Shown piece by piece: positions 1 through 5,334 of a stretch of DNA of 5,477 nt. The translations under genes were made by a program, and so were the position numbers. The notes under the pieces are model-generated. The model did no database searches, was not told the DNA's origin, and worked only from the letters and a program-made list of their open reading frames with translations. The number at the start of each line of letters is the position of its first letter. The first letter of the stretch is position 1. The stretch is from an uncultured bacterium (GTDB lineage Bacteria > Gemmatimonadota > Gemmatimonadetes > Palauibacterales > KS3-K002), in contig CANPVY010000133.1 of the NCBI GenBank assembly GCA_947581845.1, positions 1 to 5,477 on the forward strand. The letters run 5' to 3'.

Positions 1-1
1 G

Positions 2-181
2 GGCGATGACATCGTGCCCATCCCCGGCACCACGAAGCGGGCGAACCTGGAGCAGAACGTCGCCGCGGCGGATGTCGCGTTCACAGCGGACGAACTGGCC
101 CGGATCGACGAGGCGGCGCCGAAAGGCGCGGCGGAGGGTACGCGTTACCCGGAGGGTTCGATGCGGCTGCTGGGTCTGTGA
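2..181 (+). CDS. Aldo/keto reductase, C-terminal fragment (5' end outside window)
   Basis: The reading frame is open from the left edge and ends at TGA 179-181, giving the last 59 residues of a protein whose start lies outside the window. The visible part begins GDDIVPIPGTTKRANLEQNV. This matches the C-terminal cofactor motif of aldo/keto reductases: an IPGT turn, a basic K-R pair that in this superfamily contacts the 2'-phosphate of NADPH, then LEQN. It is followed by the usual FTADELARID helix and a tail ending RYPEGSMRLLGL, which resembles the ends of bacterial members of about 330 residues. Family knowledge predicts a cytoplasmic (alpha/beta)8-barrel enzyme that reduces aldehydes or ketones with NADPH. 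The catalytic Asp/Tyr/Lys/His residues lie in the missing part, so substrate and activity cannot be judged. It converges on the secreted-protein gene and has no evident link to the array downstream. Confidence 0.88.
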   Translation, partial: GDDIVPIPGTTKRANLEQNVAAADVAFTADELARIDEAAPKGAAEGTRYPEGSMRLLGL

Positions 182-189
182 GGAACATC

Positions 190-215
190 GCGGCGGATCG
201 CCCGCGCGCCGCCGC
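190..215. terminator. GC-rich inverted repeat between convergent genes, possible terminator
   Basis: GCGGCGG at 190-196 is the exact reverse complement of CCGCCGC at 209-215, giving a 7-bp all-GC stem with a 12-nt loop. It lies in the 33-bp gap between two convergent genes and touches the stop codon of the minus-strand gene. A hairpin here could end transcription from both sides. Neither strand shows a proper T-tract after the stem, and in GC-rich DNA such a repeat can occur by chance, so the role is only suggested. Confidence 0.3.
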
Positions 216-751
216 TATTGCGGGGCAGCACTCGGCGCGTAGCGGACGTGGATCTCCGTCCGGGCCTCCGGCACGAGCTTGCTGACGCGAGCCTCCCTGA
301 CGTGCACTGAAGGTATGACCTGACCGGTCCAGTTCAGCGGGTCGAACTCGTCATCCCCCGGCCAGAAGTAATCGCCGGAGAGGAGTTCCGCGTGGCTCCA
401 GCCCGCGAGGTTCTCCTCGTAGAACTCGAGCACTTGCTGCGGTTCGTCCGCTGTGAAGAGGATGATGACGGGCAGGGTCTCCACGGGCTGGCCGCGTCCC
501 GCGCGCACCGGCCTGCCTGGAACTGTAGCGACCACCACGGCCCCGGGGTAGGGCGGTGCCTGCACCTCCGACAAAGCTGGCACCTGTGCGGTCTGCAGGG
601 ATCGGATTTCCATCTGCAGGAGCGGGTCACGGCCCGTCAGCTCGGGTGGCCCCGCCTTGGGGGCGTAGGGCTGGGTCTGGGCTAGCGCCGCGTGGCCCAT
701 TGTGGCCACGCAGACGAGCGTGAGCGCGGCCCAACACAGGGGATCTCGCAT
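215..751 (-). CDS. Small secreted protein of unknown function
   Basis: This gene encodes 178 residues and runs from ATG (749-751) to TAG (215-217). The first 24 residues form a good signal peptide: a short N-region with one Arg, a hydrophobic stretch rich in L, V and A, and an A-L-A site just before Q25, so the mature protein is probably exported. There is no cysteine at the cleavage site, so it is not an obvious lipoprotein. The mature part starts with a proline-rich stretch (PYAPKAGPPEL). It then has a PYPGAVV segment and a block with TADEPQQVLEFYEENLAGW followed by FWPGDDEFDPLNW, and ends with a TEIHVRY strand. The PGA...FYEENL.GW pattern recalls small periplasmic proteins with one alpha/beta unit, but I cannot name a family. 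The start is supported by a purine-rich ribosome binding site four bases upstream. The gene diverges from the array and may share its upstream region with it. A functional link to the array is unproven. Confidence 0.82.
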   Translation of the reverse strand: MRDPLCWAALTLVCVATMGHAALAQTQPYAPKAGPPELTGRDPLLQMEIRSLQTAQVPALSEVQAPPYPGAVVVATVPGRPVRAGRGQPVETLPVIILFTADEPQQVLEFYEENLAGWSHAELLSGDYFWPGDDEFDPLNWTGQVIPSVHVREARVSKLVPEARTEIHVRYAPSAAPQ

Positions 752-755
752 ACTG

Positions 756-762
756 TCCTTCC
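756..762 (-). promoter_or_regulatory. Shine-Dalgarno site of the secreted-protein gene
   Basis: Read on the minus strand, GGAAGGA lies four bases before the ATG at 751. It is a strong match to the anti-Shine-Dalgarno complement. It fixes this ATG as the start, which is also the one that gives a complete signal peptide. Confidence 0.65.
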
Positions 763-782
763 CTCGGGCGTCTTAACCTGGG

Positions 783-811
783 ATTCTCGGTAACTCTCAC
801 GACTCGCGCAA
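783..811 (-). promoter_or_regulatory. Possible promoter of the secreted-protein gene
   Basis: On the minus strand, TTGCGC (806-811) and GAGAAT (783-788) are separated by 17 bp. They match three and four of six bases of the sigma-70 -35 and -10 consensus hexamers. A transcript would start near 775, leaving a leader of about 25 bases with the ribosome binding site. The spacing is ideal but the hexamers are weak, so this is a candidate only. Confidence 0.28.
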
Positions 812-992
812 GCCGCGACCGCTGACTTGCCGGCGATGGCGTTTGGGGAAACTGGATTCGCCCCCGCTACGTCATAAAAGATAGAGGGGTGGTTGGGTGT
901 GGAGGTTGGCGGCGTCCAGCCGGCGGGTAGAATTCACCGGCGCCCCTGCCGCCCCCGGCTGGGCGACCGCCGTCCTGTGCCACAGGCGTTCT

Positions 993-2039
993 ATGTACAA
1001 GACGTGCATATACTGCAACCGTAGCCTCGGGACGAACGAGGTTGTCGAGGACTTCCCGGTGGGCCGCAGGCTCGCCTTCGATCAGGCGAAGGGGCGTCTC
1101 TGGGTGATCTGTGAGCGCTGCCGGCGCTGGAATCTGTCACCGCTGGACGAGCGCTGGGAGGCGATCGAGGAGTGCGAGCGGGAATTCCGCGACGCGTCCC
1201 AGCGTTTCTCGACCGAGAACATCGGGCTGGCGCGATTGGCCGAGGGCCTCGAGCTGGTGCGGATCGGTCGGCCGCAGCGCCGCGAGTTTGCCGCCTGGCG
1301 CTACGGCAAGCAGTTCCTCAAGCGACGGATCGTCACGCTGGTCAAGCTTGGGGCGCGGATCGGCGTGGCGCTCGGGATGATGTTCACGGGAGTCTACGCG
1401 TTTGGCGTGATCGTGGAGCAGCAAGACCGGGTCGTCGCCCGAGTGAAATCGAGAGACGGGCGCAGGCTGTTTGTCACCCTCAAGGACGCGCGCAAGGTGC
1501 AGTTGGTGCGGGCGCCGGAGCGGGAGGACGACTGGATGCTGAGCGTGCCCTACCGGCCGCGCGAGCGGAACTGGGGGATCATCGGCTGTTTCGGGAAAGG
1601 GAAGCGCCAAACCGAACAGCTGGATGGCCCGGGCGCGATTCGCGCGGCAGGCCACATCCTGCCCCGGGTCAATTCGTTCGGCGGATCGAACTCGCAAGTG
1701 CAGGACGCCGTGCGACTGATCGAGGAGGCGCGCAGCCCGGAGCGCGTCTTCGCCGTCGCCGCTGCCCGACCGGGCGAGGAGCGCTGGGACGCGAGGAACA
1801 TTTTCCCGGTAGAAGCCAGTCGGGTCAGCGGTATGGGCGCGACCGTTCGTCTGGCGTTGGAGATGGCGGCGCACGAGGAAACGGAGCGTCGCGCCTTCGA
1901 GGGCGAGCTGGCACTGCTCGAAGACGCGTGGCGCGAGGCGGAGGAGATCGCCGCGATCGCCGACCGATTGCTGATCCCGGAGAGCGTGGAGGACTGGATT
2001 CGCCGGCAGAAGGAGAAGCTGGCCGGTTCTGTTCGCTAG
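993..2039 (+). CDS. Copy A: zinc-ribbon protein with one membrane span, unknown function
   Basis: The product has 348 residues and belongs to no family I can name. C5-x2-C8 and C40-x2-C43 form a probable structural zinc ribbon, followed by RRWNLSPLDERWEAIEECER with the extra invariant cysteine C61. Residues 72-112 are strongly conserved among the copies and include NIGLARLAEGLELVRIGRP and AWRYG (101-105). A basic stretch (KRR, 110-112) precedes one hydrophobic segment at about 123-141. Then come a beta-rich part (147-190), a GKGKR loop (201-205), the AGHILPRVNSFGG block (219-231), a variable linker (about 255-282) and a long charged helical region (about 284-343) with AAHEETERR. The ATG at 993 is chosen because it aligns exactly with the starts of the other three copies. 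An in-frame GTG at 897 would add 32 residues with no counterpart. Only a weak CAGG precedes the ATG. It heads the array; ligand, partner and reaction are unknown. Confidence 0.85.
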   Translation: MYKTCIYCNRSLGTNEVVEDFPVGRRLAFDQAKGRLWVICERCRRWNLSPLDERWEAIEECEREFRDASQRFSTENIGLARLAEGLELVRIGRPQRREFAAWRYGKQFLKRRIVTLVKLGARIGVALGMMFTGVYAFGVIVEQQDRVVARVKSRDGRRLFVTLKDARKVQLVRAPEREDDWMLSVPYRPRERNWGIIGCFGKGKRQTEQLDGPGAIRAAGHILPRVNSFGGSNSQVQDAVRLIEEARSPERVFAVAAARPGEERWDARNIFPVEASRVSGMGATVRLALEMAAHEETERRAFEGELALLEDAWREAEEIAAIADRLLIPESVEDWIRRQKEKLAGSVR

Positions 2040-2104
2040 CCGCGAGCAGGACCCAACTGAACGACACGGTGTAGAGGCCAGGAGTCCGTCCCCGCACTCG
2101 CTCT

Positions 2105-2123
2105 CGGCCGAAGCCAAGGGCCG
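2105..2123 (+). other. Small hairpin just before the copy B ribosome binding site
   Basis: CGGCC (2105-2109) can pair with GGCCG (2119-2123) around a 9-nt loop. It overlaps the first base of the GGAG site. It could modulate initiation of copy B or be a chance GC pairing; there is no T-tract, so it is not a normal terminator. The rest of the 92-bp A-B gap shows no convincing promoter. Confidence 0.2.
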
Positions 2124-2126
2124 GAG
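2123..2126 (+). promoter_or_regulatory. Shine-Dalgarno site of copy B
   Basis: GGAG lies five bases before the ATG at 2132, within CCGGAGACAGC. It is the only clear ribosome binding site among the four array genes and supports the ATG that aligns with the other copies. Confidence 0.6.
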
Positions 2127-2131
2127 ACAGC

Positions 2132-3139
2132 ATGTACCGGACTTGCATCTACTGCAACCGCAACCTCGGCGACAACGAGGTTGTCGAGGAATTCCCGATC
2201 GGACGCCGTCTCGCCTTCGACTCATCGAAAGGGCGGCTGTGGGTGGTCTGCGAGCGCTGCCGGCGCTGGAACCTCACGCCGCTGGAAGAGCGCTGGGAGG
2301 CGATCGAGAGTTGCGAGCGGCAGTTCCGCGCCACACGCCTCCGTTACTCTACTGACAACATCGGACTGGCCCGCCACGGGGAAGGGCTGGAGCTGGTGCG
2401 TATCGGCAGGCCGTTGCGCCCGGAGTTCGCCGCCTGGCGTTACGGCAGGGAGTTCATCAAGCGCCGGATCGGCAGGATGTTCAAGGCGGGAGCCCAGGCG
2501 TTGGGCTTCATGGTCTTCCACATGGCCGGGATCCTGTTCTTCTTCGTCGCCGACGACAACAGTCGGGTGGTGGCCCGTGTGCGGGGTGCGGACGGTCGCC
2601 GGCTGACCATCATCCGTAAGGACCTGAAGGAGCTGCAGCTGGTGCCGGGTGAGGCGCGCGGCGGCTGGTCGCTCACCGTGCCCTTCCGACCGCGTGAGCG
2701 GTTCTGGTTGTTCGGCCGCCGCGGCCGTGGCGAGCGCCAGACGGTCACGCTCGACGGTGGTGTGGCTGTTCGCGCCGCCGGTCACATCCTTCCGCGGATC
2801 AACTCGTTCGGCGGCACGCGAGCGGAGGTTCAGACCGCCGTGCAACTGATCGAGGAAATCGGCGAGCCGGAGCGCCTGTTCGCCGTGGCGCCTAAGCTGG
2901 TCGGTCAGACCCGTTTCACCCGCATGGACTCGCACACACGTCTCGCGCTGGAGATGGCGGCGCACGAGGAGAGCGAGCGGCGCGCCATGGAGGGCGAGCT
3001 AGCGGCGCTGGAGGCGGCCTGGCGTGATGCCGAGGAGATCGCCGCTATCGCCGACCAGTTGCTCATCCCCGAGAGCATCGAGGAGTGGATCCGCAGGCAA
3101 AAGCGAATCATGGCAGGCGACCGCGACGCGTCCGAGTGA
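2132..3139 (+). CDS. Copy B: zinc-ribbon protein with one membrane span, unknown function
   Basis: This is the shortest copy at 335 residues. It keeps all family marks: C5, C8, C40, C43 and C61; NIGLA (77-81); AWRYG (101-105); AGHILPRINSFGG (216-228); and AAHEESERR (276-284) within the C-terminal helical region. The basic run FIKRRIGRMFK leads into a hydrophobic span at about 121-139 that is unusually rich in Phe (ILFFFVA) and contains a His (FHMAG). That span shares almost no residues with those of the other copies. Its length deficit lies mainly in the linker after ERLF (about 251-268). The loop before the AGHILP block is changed to RRGRGERQ instead of GKGKR. It has its own Shine-Dalgarno site 92 bp after copy A, and copy C follows after only 6 bp, so B and C are almost certainly co-transcribed. 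Basic residues before the span suggest the zinc ribbon is cytoplasmic, but the far side is also basic and topology is uncertain. Confidence 0.9.
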   Translation: MYRTCIYCNRNLGDNEVVEEFPIGRRLAFDSSKGRLWVVCERCRRWNLTPLEERWEAIESCERQFRATRLRYSTDNIGLARHGEGLELVRIGRPLRPEFAAWRYGREFIKRRIGRMFKAGAQALGFMVFHMAGILFFFVADDNSRVVARVRGADGRRLTIIRKDLKELQLVPGEARGGWSLTVPFRPRERFWLFGRRGRGERQTVTLDGGVAVRAAGHILPRINSFGGTRAEVQTAVQLIEEIGEPERLFAVAPKLVGQTRFTRMDSHTRLALEMAAHEESERRAMEGELAALEAAWRDAEEIAAIADQLLIPESIEEWIRRQKRIMAGDRDASE

Positions 3140-3145
3140 GCACGC

Positions 3146-4183
3146 ATGTTCAAGACCTGCATCTACTGCAATCGTAACCTCGGGCACAACGAGGTCGTCG
3201 AGCACTTCCCAGTCGGCCGCCGGCTCGCCTTCGACCAGGAGCAGGGTCGGCTGTGGGTGATCTGCGAGTTCTGCCGGCGCTGGAACCTGAGTCCGCTGGA
3301 CGAGCGCTGGGAGGCGATCGAGGAGTGCGAGCGCCAGTATTACGAGACGCCGCAGAGCTTCTCGACCGACAACATCGGCCTGGCGCGATTGGCGGAGGGG
3401 CTGGAGTTGGTGCGCGTCGGCAAGCCCAGGCGACCCGAGTTCGCCGCCTGGCGCTACGGGCGCGAGTTCCTGCGCCGCCGCATCCGTACCGCGATCATCA
3501 CGGGGGCGCAGGTGGCGATCTCAGTAGCGGCCTCGCTGGCGGGGGCCGACATTTTCTGGTTCTTCATCTTCGGCGGCAAGAAGCGGATCGTGGCGCGCGT
3601 GCACGATGACGAGGGCACGCGCTTGTGCGTGGTGCGCAAGGATCTCGACCAGGTTCGGCTCGTTCGCGCCGGCACGCCGGACGGCTGGTCGCTCCGGGTG
3701 CCCTACCGGCCCGTGGAGAAGATCGGGTTCTTCACCGCCACGGGTAAGGGCAAGCGCGAGAGCGCTCTGCTCAGCGGCCCGACCGCCGTCCGAGCGGCGG
3801 GGCACATCCTGCCCAAGGTGAACTCGTGGGGTGGGACAAACGCACAGGTGCGAGCGGCGGTGACGCTGGTCGAGGAGGCGCGCAGCCCGGAGCGGCTGTT
3901 CGAGCGCGTGGCTGCCGAGCGGGACGCGGGGCGGCGGCGGGTCGCCTTCGAGAGCAAGGCCGACGTCGTGAAGAAGATGGATGGCAACGTGCGATTGGCT
4001 CTGGAGATGGCGGCGCACGAGGAGAGTGAGCGGCGCGCGCTGGAGGGCGAGCTGGCGATCCTGGAGCGGGAGTGGCGAGAGGCGGAGGAGATCGCCTCTA
4101 TCGCCGACCGGCTGCTCATCCCGGAAAGCGTGGAGAACTGGATCCGCAAGCAGAAAGAGAAGCTGGCGCCGTCGAATAAATAG
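3146..4183 (+). CDS. Copy C: zinc-ribbon protein with one membrane span, unknown function
   Basis: The product has 345 residues and begins MFKTCIYCNRNLGHNE. The zinc-ribbon cysteines C5, C8, C40 and C43 and the invariant C61 are present, followed by NIGLARLAEGLELVRVGKP and AWRYG (101-105). The pre-span region is the most basic of the four (EFLRRRIRTAI). The hydrophobic segment at about 121-143 starts small and Ala-rich and ends IFWFFIF, followed by GGKKR. AGHILPKVNSWGG (218-230) and AAHEESERR (289-297) flank a long, basic linker (AERDAGRRR and KADVVKK). The start lies 6 bp after the stop of copy B, with no good Shine-Dalgarno beyond GAGTGAG overlapping that stop, so translation is probably coupled to copy B. 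In its zinc-ribbon half it is closest to copy D, including a 45-bp identical DNA stretch, whereas parts such as RLAEGLELVR and EARSPER match copy A. Confidence 0.9.
   Translation: MFKTCIYCNRNLGHNEVVEHFPVGRRLAFDQEQGRLWVICEFCRRWNLSPLDERWEAIEECERQYYETPQSFSTDNIGLARLAEGLELVRVGKPRRPEFAAWRYGREFLRRRIRTAIITGAQVAISVAASLAGADIFWFFIFGGKKRIVARVHDDEGTRLCVVRKDLDQVRLVRAGTPDGWSLRVPYRPVEKIGFFTATGKGKRESALLSGPTAVRAAGHILPKVNSWGGTNAQVRAAVTLVEEARSPERLFERVAAERDAGRRRVAFESKADVVKKMDGNVRLALEMAAHEESERRALEGELAILEREWREAEEIASIADRLLIPESVENWIRKQKEKLAPSNK
3224..3268 (+). repeat. 45-bp perfect direct repeat, copy C instance
   Basis: This stretch, covering LAFDQEQGRLWVICE of the zinc ribbon, is identical base for base to 4345-4389 in copy D. 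Third codon positions are included, although other parts of the two genes differ widely. It therefore reflects recent shared ancestry or gene conversion, not only protein constraint. Confidence 0.85.
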
Positions 4184-4196
4184 GTGGCGAGTCGGG

Positions 4197-4202
4197 TATA
4201 CT
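4197..4202 (+). promoter_or_regulatory. Possible -10 element of an internal promoter for copy D
   Basis: TATACT matches five of six bases of the sigma-70 -10 consensus and lies 64 bp before the copy D start, just after the stop of copy C. At normal spacing the -35 position falls in the A/T-rich end of copy C (GAATAA, 4174-4179), which is a poor -35. The gap 4184-4266 holds no other clear signal and no terminator. Confidence 0.33.
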
Positions 4203-4266
4203 CACACGGGAACTGCCGTTCCGCGCGCTCCCCGGCTGGTACTCAGGTCGACGACACGGCGCTCGT

Positions 4267-5295
4267 ATGTATAGAACCTGCATCTACTGCAACCGTAACC
4301 TCGGGACGAACGAAGTCGTCGAGCACTTCCCGGTCGGCCGCCAACTCGCCTTCGACCAGGAGCAGGGTCGGCTGTGGGTGATCTGCGAGGCCTGCCGGCG
4401 CTGGAACCTCACGCCGCTGGACGAACGCTGGGAGGCGATCGAGGAGTGCGAGCGCCAGTTCTACGACACATCGCAGAGCTACTCCACCGCCAACATCGGC
4501 CTCGCACATCTGCCTGAGGGTCTGCAGCTCGTGCGCATCGGTAGGCCGAAGCGGCGCGAGTTCGCTGCCTGGCGCTACGGACGCGAGTTCTGGCAGCGTC
4601 GGGTGCGCAGCGTGATCAGTACGGCGGTGCAGGTGGCTTTCGGCGTGGTCAGTGTCATCGCCGGCGCCAACATCCTGCCGGCGATCATAGCCATTAGACA
4701 GAACCGGGTGGTGGCACGGGTTCGCGACGATAAGGACCGCCGCCTGTTCATCACGCCGAAGGAGGCGAAGCGGGCGAAGCTGTACCGTAGCGATTCGTCC
4801 GAGGAGTGGTCGGTGGAGGTCTCCTATCGCCCCGCCGAAAGAACGTTCCTCGCCTGGAACCAGGGCAAGGGCAAGCGGCAGAGCGTCCTCCTCTCCGGCC
4901 CCACGGCGATCCGCGTCGCCGGTCACATCCTGCCGCACGTGAACGAGTGGGGCGCCACCGACGCCCAGGTGCGCAACGCGGTGCAGCGGATCGAGGAGGC
5001 GCGCAGCGCGGAGCGCCTGTTCGCAGAAATCGCTCCGCAGCAGGGCGCGATCCGCATGCAGGGGATCTTCGAGGTGGACGCCACCAAGCTGACGAAGCTC
5101 GACTCGGAGGCGCGGTTGGCCCTGGAGATGGTTGCCCACGAGGACAGCGAGCGGCGCGCCCTGGAAGGCGAGCTGGCGCTGCTGGAGCAGGCCTGGCGCG
5201 ACGCCGAAGAGATCGCCGCTATCGCCGACCGGCTGGCGATCCCGGAGCCGGTCGAGGACTTGCTGGAGGTGTGGAAGCGGGAGCTGCGGCGCTGA
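4267..5295 (+). CDS. Copy D: zinc-ribbon protein with one membrane span, most diverged tail
   Basis: The product has 342 residues, starts MYRTCIYCNRNLGTNE and keeps C5, C8, C40, C43 and C61, NIGLA (77-81) and AWRYG (101-105). The hydrophobic segment is at about 119-143 (rich in V, A and I, with an internal NILPAII) and is followed by RQNRVVARV. The AGHILP block becomes AGHILPHVNEWGATD, and the helical motif becomes MVAHEDSERR (288-297). The last 15 residues (DLLEVWKRELRR region) depart from the DWIRRQKEK ending of the other three. In the beta-rich part it has EVSYRP where the others have VPYRP or VPFRP. The 83-bp gap after copy C contains a TATACT element, suggesting separate or additional transcription. 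No Shine-Dalgarno is visible before ATG 4267, and this start is set by alignment with the other copies. It converges on a DUF429-like gene 39 bp downstream without a recognisable terminator. Function is unknown. Confidence 0.89.
   Translation: MYRTCIYCNRNLGTNEVVEHFPVGRQLAFDQEQGRLWVICEACRRWNLTPLDERWEAIEECERQFYDTSQSYSTANIGLAHLPEGLQLVRIGRPKRREFAAWRYGREFWQRRVRSVISTAVQVAFGVVSVIAGANILPAIIAIRQNRVVARVRDDKDRRLFITPKEAKRAKLYRSDSSEEWSVEVSYRPAERTFLAWNQGKGKRQSVLLSGPTAIRVAGHILPHVNEWGATDAQVRNAVQRIEEARSAERLFAEIAPQQGAIRMQGIFEVDATKLTKLDSEARLALEMVAHEDSERRALEGELALLEQAWRDAEEIAAIADRLAIPEPVEDLLEVWKRELRR
4345..4389 (+). repeat. 45-bp perfect direct repeat, copy D instance
   Basis: Identical to 3224-3268 in copy C. 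Identity ends at the codon after the stretch (TTC in C, GCC in D) and at the base before it. Flanking sequence stays highly similar for roughly 100 bp further downstream, then decays through the membrane-span region. Confidence 0.85.
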
Positions 5296-5334
5296 GCACC
5301 ATGCTCAAGCGTCGCTCTGTGGCAGGTCGCCGGG

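Larger units (their letters stand above)
752..992. promoter_or_regulatory. Divergent intergenic region upstream of the array
   Basis: These 241 bp separate the minus-strand secreted-protein gene from copy A and must hold whatever drives each of them. The most A/T-rich stretch is about 872-883 (TCATAAAAGATA), a plausible melting region for a rightward promoter about 110 bp before copy A. I could not pair it with a good -35 hexamer: TGGATT at 853-858 is a weak candidate at 14-18 bp, depending on the hexamer chosen. I see no long inverted repeat, tRNA or riboswitch-like structure. Confidence 0.35.
993..5295 (+). repeat. Tandem array of four paralogous zinc-ribbon/membrane-span genes
   Basis: Four complete genes of one family follow each other on the plus strand, starting at 993, 2132, 3146 and 4267. 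Their products are colinear from end to end with only small length changes (335-348 residues). Each starts with M-[YF]-[KR]-TCIYCNR and ends in a charged helical region containing IPE. Gaps between units are 92, 6 and 83 bp. All four frames are intact, with no frameshift or internal stop, so none looks like a decaying copy. The arrangement is best explained by successive local duplication followed by divergence under selection. No transposase, integrase or flanking direct repeat is visible. Confidence 0.93.

Noticed and set aside
392..685. Plus-strand 97-codon frame inside the secreted-protein gene
   Set aside because: The minus-strand gene has a signal peptide and ribosome binding site; this frame has neither and is a shadow.
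897..992. GTG start at 897 adding 32 residues to copy A
   Set aside because: The extension has no counterpart in copies B, C or D, is compositionally unlike them, and the ATG at 993 aligns exactly with the other three starts. A GAGGGG stretch before the GTG keeps it barely possible.
1172..2074. Plus-strand 300-codon frame overlapping copy A
   Set aside because: It lies entirely in another frame of a well-supported gene, is Arg/Ala/Gly-rich, and shows no motif or conserved counterpart in the other units.
1137..2225. Long minus-strand open frame (362 codons) antisense to copy A
   Set aside because: It is a high-GC shadow. Similar antisense frames occur opposite the other copies (2222-2965, 3521-4018, 4243-5139), and their resemblance to each other follows from the conserved sense proteins. 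They are rich in Arg, His and Pro and have no domain signature.
1870..5160. HExxH zinc protease motif in the C-terminal helix of the array proteins
   Set aside because: The residues after HE are E/D-T/S-E-R, so the second histidine of HExxH is absent in all four copies.
993..5295. CRISPR array, toxin-antitoxin pair or mobile element
   Set aside because: The repeats are full-length coding genes, not short repeats with spacers. No transposase, integrase, terminal inverted repeat or small two-gene toxin layout is seen.
5296..5334. Terminator between copy D and the DUF429-like gene
   Set aside because: No stable hairpin with a T-tract could be found on either strand in these 39 bp.
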